Shown in pieces: positions 25,419-37,656 of a stretch of 64,000 bases of DNA. The notes under the pieces were generated by a model, which was given only the letters and a program-made list of their open reading frames with translations, was not told the origin of the DNA and made no database searches. How positions within the stretch are numbered: position 1 is the stretch's first letter; every line of letters begins with the position of its first letter. Where the stretch lies: positions 1,984,001 to 2,048,000 of the forward strand of contig VCCP01000008.1 in the NCBI GenBank assembly GCA_005765155.1. The letters run 5' to 3'. Position numbers and translations under genes: made by a program. Origin of the DNA: Zelopaecilomyces penicillatus. Lineage: Eukaryota > Ascomycota > Sordariomycetes > Hypocreales > Pseudodiploosporaceae.

Positions 25419-27013
25419 TTATTGCAGACCACTAAAGGCTAGACTAAAAGCAAGATTAAGAAAGGATGCTATATAAAAATAAGCAAGCCATATAACAGCT
25501 GGTATAAGAGTAGAGTAAAGTAGATAGGATAACCAGATTGGTATCTTGTTATATAAGACGACCGAAATAAATGTGGTAATAAAGATTGTTATAGGAGCAA
25601 TAAAGCCTACACAAGGCTGTGCTTTGACTTCGCCAAGCTCTGTAATCTTATCCATAGATGGGATATACTTGAACTCAAATTTGGTCTTCTCACCAATGCC
25701 ACCAGCTTTTAGGCTTGTTATCATAGTATATCCTAGTTTAAGCAAAGTCTGTAAATGAAATGATATTAATTAACACAGTTTCATAGATTATAAGAGTGGG
25801 GAAAATAAATTTACCTGGCGTTTTCTTTCCCGAGTCTTCTCGCTCAGCCATGGATAGGTTTTACTCACGCAAAGCAGAATCCAACATTGCATCTCAACCA
25901 GAACCCGGTAGTACAGACCAGGTTTCTCAACGCCCAATGCAGTGGCTAATTCGCTGCCATTAAATCGATAGACTTGGGCAGCCACATATGCACGAGGCGC
26001 GAAAAGAGGTGCCACATATGATTCAGCAGTGATGATGTTGTTTGCCAGGGTTATAGATTTTTGAGTTGGCTTTAACTCACTAAGCATGACGGATTCCATC
26101 ATAGCCCGAGCTTTAGATGGAGTTTCCAACCAGTCAACCCGAGCACCAACGAGAAACCCAACCCATCGCCAGAGGGCAAGATAGTCTGCGATCTGTTGAT
26201 CGCTCAACTGCACGCCTTGGCTGGGGAGGGCTGAGAACACAATAGCCGTTGAATATATTGAAGTGGTGCAGATACAGTGCAGGTCGTTGATCGGCACTCC
26301 CCAGTTCTTCACGTCAAAGTAGCCAGGACTTTTGCGCTCTAGCGCCAAAAGACGTCGCCGCACACCCGCATGAAGCAATCGCACGCGTACTGAGGAAACA
26401 AAGCCCTTTCCATTAGGTTTAACGGAATCCACGTTCTCTATTATCTCCAAAAAATGCTGGAATGTTTCGAGAATTCGGCGTCGGCTGACATTAACACCAA
26501 AGCCACCTGTTCTTGCTAGAGTCTCGGCCACTCTCCAAACACCCATACCGCCAACGAGAGATTTGAACAGAAGCTGTTTAGAAAGGAGTTAGAGAGAAAT
26601 GATGAATTGGTTTCATTGTGCCCGGGTAAACTGACACCAAGAGCGATTTGTCCAAAATACTGATAAACCACTTTTTGACCTCTACCAATCTGATCCCAGT
26701 CAACCCAATCAGGTACAGTCGTGATCAAATTCCAGAATTCTTCCAGCACTTTGTCGTCCTTGGCATGATTTTGGAGCACGGAATAAACATCTCTCTGCCC
26801 TTTACCTATGCTAGAGGGGCATTTCCAGCCCTCAAAGCCTGGTGGCGAAATCTCGTCTATTCTGTCCAGAGCATTATTGGCTATGCTATCATATGTATGC
26901 AGCATGCTTTGAATCTGGTCGACGTTGGCGTGATGGGACGTCCACTTGAATGTGTGGCCCCAGAGAGTTTGTGACTCCTCCTCAGCTTGGTTGTGGGGAA
27001 TATAGAAAGCCAT
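25419..27013 (-). CDS. MpaB-like (DUF2236, rubber-oxygenase fold) membrane oxygenase
   Basis: Three exons on the minus strand, 27013-26636, 26573-25815 and 25748-25419, with introns of 62 and 66 bp, give 488 aa in a clean frame. Features of the ER-bound oxygenase family (MpaB/latex-clearing-protein fold): the substrate-core stretch GGMGVWRVAETLARTGGF, the RVRLLHAGVRRRLL helix with a candidate heme-ligand His, and DLHCICTTSIYS. The C-terminus (about residues 425-480) has two hydrophobic segments that would anchor it in the ER. MpaB cleaves a prenyl side chain in mycophenolic acid synthesis; here it may oxidise or cleave an olefinic polyketide (inference). Frame and splice sites look intact. 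It lies 2 kb past the HR-PKS, on the opposite strand. Confidence 0.85.
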
Positions 27014-28052
27014 GTTTTATTTCGATTAACAATAGAGGAGAGATTGTTGAAACTGTAAAGATTTATTATAAAATTATCCTGACTTTTATCAGCATCGAAG
27101 GTTTAGCCTGTATATAGTCCATAAGATTGATTTCACTTACCCAGACCGCTCTGGGCTCTAATAGTTATATACAGTATTGTCTTAGAATAGAAGACTCATT
27201 TAGATGACATGACTCGTTGATGTAACATCAGTGTGGGATATTCCGTTATTGCTAGTTTGCATACGTTAAAATTCCACCAATTCACAGCCATTCCTGAGGT
27301 TTACTGATAGTGCTTATTATAGGGTTAACGTACCAACTGATGACTGGCAAGTATACCTTGACTAAACCTGCAGATCCAACTACACTCCTAGCACGTTATG
27401 AGGCTGGATAATTCTCTGAAATAAAGGAAGTTTTGGCCACAAGCACATCCAAATCTCAGTGAGAAAGGACTTTTAGTAAAAGCATCCCTCCCAGATACTG
27501 TTTATTCATTATAGCTGTTGGCCAATGCATGGTGTACAAAGCCGTCGTAGCATTAAAACCGTTTCGGATCAGGTTTTGGCTGCCTTTGAGAAATTATGCA
27601 TTGTAGAGAATACGAGCTGGTATATCGAAACTTTAGGCTGGACACAGAGGCAGATTCGTGATGCTGAGACTAAGGCGTACGAAAGGGTGCTGCCACAGCT
27701 TGACCAATTACTTAACAGAACAGCAGCAGAGAAACACATGACTTCCCTTGTGGTGTTAGAGAAACAATAGAAGGAACTGATTAGGCAGGGTATAAGATTT
27801 TTAACTAGGAGCAGTCGCTAAAGAGCTCTGTGTATAGTAAGGATCTAACTTTAAATGAAACTCTAATATTATATAATTAATAGAGTAGATTTCTTTGTCT
27901 TTAAAGAGTTAGTTAATTCTGATCCATCTTCTGTTTTCCTGTCTATTACTATAAAAGCTCATTATATATATAAGGCGATCCCAAAATTACGTCTACGTCC
28001 CATACGAGAATCAAGAGTCTTTTGCACTCTCTTCCTTCCTCTTAGCACGACA
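27014..28052. other. Intergenic, with one unassigned 81-codon open frame
   Basis: Upstream region of the MpaB-like gene. An ATG frame at 27525-27770 (+) encodes 81 aa with a helical, charged composition, but I recognise no family and see no splice partners. It may be a relic or chance. Confidence 0.35.
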
Positions 28053-29300
28053 ATGACAGTCACCACTTTGGTCGTCGTGTTTGACACTACGCTTCACGAC
28101 CTCTACCCTATAGACAACGAGACCGATCCGCAGCCGACACTCGTCTACGCGCCGTTTCATGTCTACCAGCGCAGCGCGCTGACCAAGTTTATCTACTACG
28201 CCGGGTTGCGAACCGTATAACCCATCACTATAGATGAGGCCATTGTCAAGCTGGGCTTGTGGACCTCGCCCTAGCAGAGCCTCTTTGCTGCGGGGCAGAT
28301 GTCCGTCGTCATCCTTAACCCGATTAAAAAACCGAGGTGCACTACGAAATCCTGTTGAAACACGGCCTTGCGTTCTTGGACCTGACGTCGCCGCGTTGCA
28401 TAGTAATTGACACGGTGCCCCGCCCGCAGCAAATGCGCAACCCGACTAAGACAGCAGCCGAGGCGGCGCGGATGTTACTGGCTGTCGAGATATACCAGAT
28501 GCTGTTTGTGGTGAAAGTGTCCAGTCCTTAGGCAAGGGCATGTCTATCCTGTCCAAGGAAGAAGAGCGCTACCAGCTTCTCGAGATGCTGCGACCGTAGC
28601 TACAGCAGATGTTGGAGTAAGTCACCGGTGTCAACTACGATTTGCACCCGTGCCTACTGGTCCTACAGGACGACTTCGCGGGTGAAGTGGTGGCCCTCTC
28701 GTTCTTCGTCACGCGCAAGAGACCAGCCATCTTGGTTGGATACTGCAAGTACAAGTTCAACGACGACGGGCAGTGGACCAGCAGCTCTATATCCTATACG
28801 AAATAGCACCGCTTCCGCACACTGTACACTGCGTCGATGGATAAGGCGGCTGCCGTCCTGCACCGTAATGGTTACTAATACAACTCCGCGGGCATCAACA
28901 TTCTCACGAGTCACAGTCTCTCAAGCGACCAGTATATTGTGGACCTCAAAGTGCGCATGGAGGGCACTTTTAGCCTGAGACTGTTCGCGGACCACTTTAT
29001 GAGACACAGGTTGGGGCAGCCCTTGGTTAAGGCGGCGTGCTTTTCCTGCTCCTTGGCTGCGATCAAGCAGACATTAGCGCAGGAGATGCATGAGGGCCGC
29101 ATCGTTATCACGGAGTGGACATATGATGAATCACTGACGCTAAGCTTTGGCGTCTTTATCATCGGCGGCCGGAACGCGAACGGGGGCCAAGGGGCAGCAC
29201 ATGCAGGTGCACTACCACGCGGTGCTGAGCCTGGATACGGTGGTGGAATGTTAGTGGGCGGCATGAGAAATCTCGATTTTAGACCGCCAACTTTTAGGCC
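28053..29300 (+). pseudogene. Unidentified GC-rich gene relic
   Basis: A GC-rich block inside A/T-rich surroundings. From the ATG at 28053 a good coding stretch runs 55 codons (MTVTTLVVVFDTTLHDLYPI...), then meets several stops. Protein-like pieces continue in different frames: 28337-28531, around 28620-28805 (VNYDLHPCLLVLQDD...VVALSFFVTRK) and 28939-29328 (VDLKVRMEGTFSLRLFADHF). Together this looks like one gene broken by stops and frameshifts. I do not recognise the family. Its composition differs from both neighbours, which suggests an older or transferred gene caught between repeats. Confidence 0.5.
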
Positions 29301-29397
29301 TAATAATACAAAGGAAATAGAGATATGACTAAGGCTATTAGAGATATTAGGATCCGCTTATTTGAGTAGATTAATATTCTAGTTAATGTAGAATATT

Positions 29398-29564
29398 GTA
29401 AAATCTCACCTATTCTGGTTAAGATATAGAAGATTCTGCACTCTATACTTGAGATCTGGAAGCTTAAACTTCCTACAGTGTCATAATTGTGTTTTATTGG
29501 CCATGGCGCGTGTATAAGAGTGGGTTAAGCTAAAATGTTTCAACCGGAATAGGTGAAAATTTAC
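29398..29564. mobile_element. MITE-like element 1 of a three-copy cluster
   Basis: About 167 bp bounded by inverted repeats of roughly 30 bp: the left end reads TCTCACCTATTCTGGTTAAG and the right end, reversed, reads TTTCACCTATTCCGGTTGAA. No coding capacity. Two relatives with the same termini lie at about 30643 and 30818. The target duplication is not clear. Confidence 0.65.
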
Positions 29565-29589
29565 GGTAGTTGAGTTGCGGGTTGTTGGT

Positions 29590-29606
29590 GGGGGGGGGGG
29601 GGGGGG
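29590..29606. repeat. G17 homopolymer
   Basis: Seventeen consecutive G on the plus strand, shortly after the first MITE-like element. Length may be unreliable in sequencing. Confidence 0.8.
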
Positions 29607-30124
29607 TGAGTAAGGATGGCACTAGCTGTGTTATCAGGAAGCAAGCTTAGACCCTGGCCTATTTATGGGTATTAGATATGCACGGTAATAAGGATTGGAC
29701 TAGCACGTCGATCTCGGCAATCTATTTAACGGCATCCTATCTGCCGTGCTATCGATGGAGTCTTATTAAGTGGTGAAGTATATATAGTAATGCTGTTTCA
29801 ACCATCACACCACTTGCGTGGATACACGCACTTCCCTCTCCTCTGGCAACTGACTGATAGCCATGTGTAGGTAGGTGAATCATAGTAAATTCAGAGGACG
29901 GCCATCGGCGTGCCAAGGGCAGGTTAATGCAGCACTAGCTTCCTAGAGGAACCAAAGGAATAGCATCACCATCCTCCCTGGGGCGTCCCAGCAGCGTTAG
30001 CGTCATAGATGCGCAGCCATGACTCGCGAAATTAGCGGCGATGAGTACGAGTCGCGCGCTGTGCTGCTCCGGGTTATGCACGAACTTTTCCAGTCTCCAC
30101 CTTGCAGGATGAGCTTCCCGAGAA

Positions 30125-30470
30125 TATAGCCCGAGGAATAACGTGGTGCCGCTCCTGCCAGCGGTGTCCAACGTCGGTTCGATACTGGGGCCGGTTCTGG
30201 GCAGCATCCTTGCCCAGGGCGGTGTAGAAGGGACCGGTGCTGCTGATGGGTGGTTTGGAAAATGGCCGTTTTTGCTGCTGAATACTGCCAATGCAGCAAT
30301 GAAGTTGGGGTGTGTTGTGTTCATGGGGCTGTAGTTGAAAGAGACGCTGTCGGATAGTGATTTGAAGAGCGGCAAGCGGCGTGTGTCTGTTATACCGGAG
30401 TGGGCTAGACGACTGTATGAGAAGTTCTTGGGAAAGCGAGCCAGGACGGCGGCGACAGGGTTCGGGCTAT
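30125..30470 (+). pseudogene. Relic of an MFS transporter (middle part)
   Basis: A short frame matches the fungal MFS drug-transporter pattern: NVGSILGPVLGSILA (the GPxxGG-type helix 5 motif), then GWFGKWPFLLLN, then after a stop at 30332 LKETLSD in the same frame. Nothing of the N- or C-terminal halves is recognisable nearby. The piece is GC-richer than its flanks. A dead fragment. Confidence 0.6.
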
Positions 30471-30642
30471 GACGGCCATTATGGCGAGGGAGACGGGTAT
30501 CAGTATCAGGATCAATGGCTCAGCCAATAATTCATCGACATATAGTATGGTTAGAGTGCTCTTATTCCCTGGAGGTGGTAACAGCAGTGTAATTTTTCCC
30601 TCTGTTGCCCCTCTAGGCCTTAAAAGGTGCTATCAAGTAATG

Positions 30643-30803
30643 TATAATCTCACCTATTCCAGTTAAGATATTTTAGTACCCTTTGCTTTTTGCCCCGACT
30701 TACACCTAATACTTCTGTCAGGATAATACTAAAGTATAAACGCCTTTTACTTCTTTTACGGTGCGATGCTAAAATGTCTTAACTAGATTAAGTAAGATGA
30801 TAC
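30643..30803. mobile_element. MITE-like element 2
   Basis: Left terminus TCACCTATTCCAGTTAAGAT...TTTAG and right terminus GCTAAAATGTCTTAACTAGA form an inverted repeat of about 30 bp, the same family as the element at 29398. Non-coding, about 160 bp. Confidence 0.6.
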
Positions 30804-30817
30804 GGTGCTGTCTTAAC

Positions 30818-31058
30818 ATAACTATTCTAGTTAAGATATTTTGGTATCGCCTACTCTTTCCTGTTGTTCTAGCTATATAGAAGTTAGTTTATATATTAGA
30901 ACAGGTAGTAGATTAATTAAGAGGTTTTGCACTCCACACTTCGGATGTGGGAATTGAATTATTCTACAGTGCATAGTCTGGCATAATTATGTCTAATCAG
31001 CCACGGTATGTATATAAGAGTAGGCGACGCCAGAATGTCTTGACTGGATATTTATACC
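30818..31058. mobile_element. MITE-like element 3
   Basis: The longest inverted repeat of the three: the left end reads CTATTCTAGTTAAGATATTT and then TGGTATCGCCTACTC; the right end is its reverse complement with few changes (GAGTAGGCGACGCCAGAATG...). About 240 bp, non-coding. It ends 75 bp before the start of the dead PKS-NRPS. Confidence 0.6.
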
Positions 31059-31131
31059 ACTAGCTGTGTAACGGATGTGATGTTACAATATCCGTTCAGT
31101 TCCTCTTCATAGTTTTTTCTATATCAAGACT

Positions 31132-34100
31132 ATGGCTGTTTAAAGCGAAGATGCCATAGCCGTCGTTGGCATCGGCTGTTGATTTCCTGGAGGTGTCACA
31201 GACCCACACAGACTCTGGAATTTCCTTAAACATCCAGATGATCTCGCTGCTGAACCAAAGAGCGAACGCTTCAACATGGGCGCTTTTCATGTGCCAGGTC
31301 AAGCAGCAAGATACAGTGCCATCAATGTGAATAAAGGGTTCTGGCTGGGGCAGGATCCTTGCATGTTTAACGCCGCGTTTTTCGACATATCGCCTGTGGA
31401 AGCAATGTTTATGGACCCATAACAAAGGATTCTTCTGGAAACCGTGTACGAGGCGCTTGAGCATGGCGGATTTCGTCTGGAAGATCTTCGAGGTTTATTG
31501 ACAGGAGTATACTGCGGAGCTTTCAACCAGGACTATGCATATCTGGCTAAGCAGGAGCCTGATAGAATTTTGCCTTTAATGCCCACTGGCTATGCGAACT
31601 CTATTCTTTCCAACAGGGTGTTGTATATTTTCGACTGGAAGGGGCTATCTATTATAATCGATACCGTATGTGCCGCTAGCCTTACCGCAGTTTACCTGGT
31701 GGCCAATGCTCTGTGTAGTGGGGAATGCTCGCTTGCTATTGCGGCCGGTAGTAATGTGATGCTGTTACCAGATGGTTTTTAGAGTATGTCGCAGATGAGG
31801 ATATTGTCAGACGATGGCTATTGCTGTATGTGGGATGAGGGAGCCAATAGCTTTGCTCGTGGAGAGGGTATAGCTGCCATCATCTTGAAACGGCTCAGCC
31901 ATGCATTGCAAGATGGCGATGAGATAAGCTGTATCATCCGCGCCATAGCAGTTGGGGCGGATGGTTGTAACGAAGGCTTGACAGCTCTAAACAGCGATGC
32001 CCAGCTGGAGCTGATTCGAGCCACATACGAACGCGCAGGACTTGATCCCCTGCACCCTGGCGACCGCTGCTAGTACCTTGAGGCGCATGGCACTGGAACG
32101 CAGATTGGAGATCCTAAAGAGGCTCATGCGGTGAGAAGGGCCTTCTTTGACCAGTCGTCTGGCGCCGACGAAGTGTTGCATGTGGGATCTATCAAAACCG
32201 TCTTCGGTCATCTTGAGGTAACAGCCGGACTTGCTGGTCTGATAAAGGCTTTGCTGGCTGTCAAATATGGTGTAATTCCTCCTAATCTGCATTTCCATAA
32301 AGTCAACGCGAATATTGCTCCTTATATGGACCATCTGTAGGTGCCAACCATTGCCCTTCTATGGCTCAAACTCCCTCCAGGAGAGCCTCGAAGAGCTTCG
32401 ATCAACGCTTTTGGGTTTGGAGGCTTTAATGCGTATGTAATTCTTGAGAGCTTTACGCCAGATCCTGTGATTGTTGATGTTGTGGACAGTGGATCTGCTG
32501 TTGCTGCTGCTGTTGTGCCTCTACCTTTTCTTTTTTCTGTAAACTCATAGGAAGCGCTTAAGTTGATGATCCAGAGGCACCTGCAGTTTATCTGTAATAA
32601 CCCTGCGGTTGATGGAATTGATCTGGCGATATTGCTGATGACATGCTGGTCATTGTTGGCGTATCGGCTTATCTTGCAAGCCAGCTTTGTGCAGTTGCTG
32701 GCTCAGGCTATGCAAGGCAAGCTAGACAGCTGGGCAGATGTAGATGTGCCAGTTTCACTGGGCGCAACGAAGCAGCCGGATATGCCGGGGAAGATGTAGA
32801 TGCTGGGCATCTTTACGGGCCAAGGAGCCCAGTGGCCGCAGATGGGGCGGGATCTTATTGCCTCGTCACCAAAGGCCTAGATCTGGCTAGGAGAGCTTCA
32901 GAGTGCTCTAGACAGCCTCCCCCAGAAGTATCAACCTTGGTTCAAGCTCTGGGAACAACTGGCGGCTCCGGAGAACGAGTCTCGTATCCATGAAGCAGGG
33001 ATATCACTAACTCTACGCACAGCTCTGTAGATTGTTTAAGTTAATATTTTGCGTGCTCTGGGCATCGAATTCGCGGCCGTTGTCGGCTATTTATCAGGCG
33101 AGATTCCCGCTGTATACGCTGCCCGCCGGCTGAGTTCTGTTGAAGCTATAAGAATCGCTTATCTGCGCGGTCTGTCAACCGAAAAGACCGAGACACAGGG
33201 CGCAATGCTGGCTGCGGGGATTTCGTGGGAGCAGGCGCAAGCCGTTTGCTCCTCGGAGCCGTATTCAGGATGGGTTGCTGTGTCCGCGTACAACTCGCCT
33301 TCGAGCGTCACGCTGTTGGGAGATGCAGATAAAATCAGGGAGCTTGAATGGCTGTTGATAAGCATGGATCTCAACGCAAAAGCTCTACACGTGGACAAAG
33401 CATATCACTCACACCATATGCAGGTTTGTGCCGAATGGTACGTGATGGCAATGAAGGAATGTGGCGTTGCAGCTTCGCAAGAAACCATAAGTACGGTGTG
33501 GTTCAGCAGCGTCTTTGACGGCCAGGAAGTGCACGACTGCAGTGATGTGGAGTACTGGAAAGATAACATGGTCCGTCCGGTTCTGTTCTCTTAGGTGGTT
33601 GCCGCTGTATTTGAGCGGATTCCTAATATCAAGGCTATTGTCGAGGTTGGGCCTCACCTAACTCTTAAAGGCCCAGCTATGCAAACGTTGTTACACTTCC
33701 TAAATGGCAAGAATATAGCTGGGCTGCCGTATATTGAAATGGCCAAGCGCAATGAGAACGGCCTCAGCACGCTGCAGAGGGCGGTTGGAAACCTGTGGAC
33801 TTGTGCGAGTCCCAACAATAAGCTGGATATCTTGTCGTATATCCGGATCTTCGACCCTGCCCGCAAAGCCATTCATAAAGTGCCAAATCTCCTACTTTAC
33901 CTATTCGATCATAGTAGGTTGTATGGAGGCCTTTTATGTGTTGCTCGAGTCCGATTGCACCGAAAACATGGCATTCACCTATTACTAGGCTTAATGAGCT
34001 GCGAAGCTGCATAGAATGAATGGCGTTGGCGTCATCATCTTTGGCCGCAGGATATAGATTGGCTAGAGGATTATCAAATGGAATCTCAAGTAATCTTGCC

Positions 34101-37100
34101 AGTGGCAGCAATAATAGCTATTGCCAATGAAGCGGCTATTGTGATCGCAGGCGATGATTCCATCCAGTCCGTCACGATTGAGCAACTCGTTATGTATAAT
34201 ACAATTGCTATACTGGATGGGGATGAGGGAGTTGAGACAATGCTCATTATCGATACCGGCTATGAGAATAGCCCTGTAAGCAACGGAGGGTCTATTCACG
34301 GTAGACTGGCATATTATTCGGCTTCTGGAGATGATATGAGATGTTGTTGTTTAGGTAGAATTCGAATTGCCTTGGGCAGGGCTATTAAAGATCTCCTTGG
34401 ATTACGAGGATCACCCGTGGTAGTACTGCGATCGGTCGATGCGGTGCGGTTTTATTGCGAGATAGTACCGCTCGGTTATGGGTACAGCCGCGGGTTCAAA
34501 GGCTTGGCTGATATCCAACGGCGAAAGGATGCAGTAAATGCCTTTATTACCAGTCACGGATACCATAGAGCTGCTTCTCTCGACCCGGTTGTATTAGATG
34601 TTGGTTTATAGTCTGTCCTTGCTATTATGGGTGCGTCGGGTGATGGTCAAATCAACAGCCTGCATCTGCCTGTTAGAATCGGCCGCATCGTCATCAACGC
34701 GGTATTCTGCGTAAAAAAGCGAGGCTTGGATCAGGGCAAGCCTGAAGTGGCCGTTGAATCAGTGCTCACATGCGCTGGGCCTGATGAGATAATTAGTGAT
34801 ATTGACATATTTGACACGAATGGCGCAAGGATGGTACAGATCGAAGATTTTGCCATTGTTTCGCTAAAGATGGCGCAACTAGACACATACGATCTGTTCG
34901 CCAGCACTGTCTGGATGCCACAGCAAGTAAGCGCCTCGACGGATGGAGCCACAGATTTACCCTACTACAGGCGGTTTGCGAAGTATATGGACCACGTTGC
35001 AGTCCTGTATCTTCAGGAGATCAGTCGCAAGCTTACGCCAGCCGACCGTGCCGGGCTCGACTTGTACCATCAACGATATGTGGCCTGGATGGATCGACTC
35101 CTGTCGCAGACGGCGCAAGGCATGTATCCATTTCTGCGGCCAGAAGACCTCGACGTTGAGGTTCAGGCGCTTGGAATAACAGGGGACGTGCAGACAAACG
35201 AAAACATGGAGCTCGTGCTGCTCAATATATTTCGTGATAAGGCGCTCTCGTGGCTGCGTGGGCAGACGACAGCGCTGGAGCATCTGTGGCCGCAAGACTT
35301 GCTGACTCGGTATTACCGCGAATGCGAGCCTATTCGCGTTATGAACGCAGTGTTGGCAGATTCAGTAGGGCAGATTGTATTTCTCTTCCCATGGATGAAG
35401 ATTCTGGAGATAGGGGCCGGGACCGGCTCAGCCACCCGTGAGACGCTCAAGCGATTGGCTGGAAGCTATTCTACTTATACTTATACCGACATATCGTCCG
35501 GGTTCTTCGAAGCAGCTGAACAAGAGTTTGAGAAGCAAGGGTACGACCGCGTTGAAATGAAGACGCTGGATATCGGACAGGATCCAGCCTCCCAGGGCTT
35601 CCTTGACCACGTATACGACCTCATCATAGCCGCCAACGTGCTGCACGCTACCCGCTCACTGCGCCAAACCCTGTCCAATGTGCGCCAGCTCCTGAAGCCC
35701 GGTGGCTACTTGGTTATGCTGGAAATTACCAGCCCGGACGTAGTAGCTCCAGCGACAATGGCTGGAACCTTTGAGGGCTGGTGGGCTGGCCACGGACATG
35801 GTCGACATTTTGGGCCCTTGGTTACAGCGGTGGAGTGGGAGCGCCTGCTCCCAAGCACAGGCTTCGACGGGCTGGAAGCCATCAGCAGCAAGGAGGAGCA
35901 AGAAGCTTTGAGAATGGCAGTGATGGTGGCGCAAGCTACAGACAATCATCAATCTTGCATCAAATCACCGCTCTCGGCTGCCGCGTCAGCCCAGTATGCG
36001 GATTTGATAGTGGTGGGAGGCATGATGTCGACACGAGCAGCCCTTCTCGAGCCGCTCCTCGACCTCGTGCGCCCATTCTTTGCCAGGATAACGGTTTCAC
36101 CCAGCCTGGAGCAGCTGTCAGTGCCAGACAACGCAAACCTTGCCTCTGTGCTGGTCCTGGCGGGTGCAGGGGCGCGCTGCCTGGACTACGACATGACAGA
36201 CCAGCGGCTCGACGGGCTGAAGCGACTGGTCCGCAGTATGGGCAAGCTGCTCTGGGTCTGCGTAGGGTCCGACGACGAGTTGGATTTGCCATATTCACAG
36301 ATGAGCAGAGCACTGATGGCGTGCCTGCGTTGCGAATACCCCCAGCATATGATGCAGCATCTTGTGGTAAGCCAAGATAACGCAGGGCCTCACGAGATTG
36401 CCACCTTCTTGATGCGGCTGGTGCACCAAAAGCTGCCAAATGACTATACAATGCAGCATGCAGTCACCTGCGTAGAGCCTGAGCTTCGAATGGAAGACGG
36501 AGTCGTGCAGGTCCCTCGAATAAGACACGAATACTCGATGGCTCAACGTCTTCGAGCCAGTAGGGGACAGGGCGCCGAGCAACAGGCTGACCCACGTCGG
36601 TCGCGTGTTCTGCTGACTGAAACCGCAAACCAGCTCGGCCTAGTTGCCTTGCCAGATTTGAAGCACGGCAACGATGTGAGCGGTGTAGCAGGGGAAGAAG
36701 TCGTACAAGTTCGAGTATGCTGCGCAACTATCCCGGCCGTTAGAATCGCCCGAGCTCTGTTCCTGCATGTCGTTGTTGGCCGGGACGAAGGAACTGGGCA
36801 AATAGTGCTGGCATTGGCACCTGAAAACGCCTCTGTCATCCATGTACGTAATACTTGGGTTTTCCCAGCTCCAGCTTGGCTCTCTCGCACGGAAGTGGCT
36901 GTGTTTACCGAACACGCGGCAAACACGTTGATTCTAGCCGACTTGATTAAAAACACGCCATCCGGAACGACAATGATCATTCATGGACTGGACATGGAAC
37001 CCTCTCAAGCTCCAGGTAGCGTTCAACTATCGAATTATGCCGAAGCCAACAGCGTCAAGCTTTGCCACGTCAGGACCAGTGCTGCCCCTGGGCCGCCTGA

Positions 37101-37656
37101 TGTCTGGACTATCCCCCCGTGGCTACATAGCCGTGCCATCTTGCGTCAGCTGCCAAGTAACGTATCGACTTTCGTCAACTTTACAAGTCCTGTAAATGAC
37201 TCAATTGCCAAGCTAGAGATCATCCTGAAGAGTAACGGCGTGGCAATCGTTAATGTCGAGGATATGCTCCGAAGTCAAGCGTCCGGAGTAGCAGAGAGCA
37301 GAACAGCTTCAGCGCCAATCTTCTCAACAATAGCGCCGTTGATCTCGGAATCACGCAACTTGGCTAGACGCCACGTACAGGCTGTCTCCGTATAAGAGTT
37401 GTATCACTATACAGCACGCAGAGACAAGATGGATATTATCGATTGGGACAGTGGTGATACAGTAGCTGCAAAGACGATGCCTGCAAGTTCCCTCATCGGC
37501 TTATTCGGCCAAAAGATATATCTTTTAATTGAAATGACCGGTGAAGTGGGTTAATCTGTTTGTTAATGGCTGATAGAGCATGGCGCACAATTCGTGGTAT
37601 TGGAAAGCAGGACCTCAAATATCGATATAAATTGGATTAAAGAAATAGCCTAATTG
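31132..37656 (+). pseudogene. Dead PKS-NRPS-type synthase: KS-AT-DH-MT-(pseudo-ER)-KR, cut by a retrotransposon
   Basis: From an ATG at 31132 one single frame of about 2175 codons runs to 37656 with no frameshift but 18 stops: 31141, 31180, 31420, 31780, 32071, 32338, 32548, 32797, 32878, 33028, 33037, 33592, 34012, 34609, 37393 and three more in the KR start. In recognisable motifs the stop replaces Gln or Arg (GC*FPGG for GCRFPGG, DP*QR for DPQQR), fitting C to T changes. KS keeps the Cys (DTVCAAS) and HGTGT. AT reads GYLSGE instead of GHSxGE, losing the nucleophile, and the DH His is Tyr (EDYQ). The MT (LEIGAGTGSAT) and following region, 34612-37392, are fully open. The KR start (DWDSGDTV...YLLIEMTGEVG*S) resembles PKS-NRPS hybrids rather than plain HR-PKSs. 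Gag-containing retrotransposon sequence starts at about 37657, and no NRPS part is seen. Confidence 0.85.

Noticed and set aside
31132..37392. Genetic-code change (TAA/TAG read as Gln) to explain the single-frame stops
   Set aside because: Neighbouring genes end at normal stops and use CAA/CAG freely, and catalytic residues in the relic are also mutated, so it is a pseudogene.
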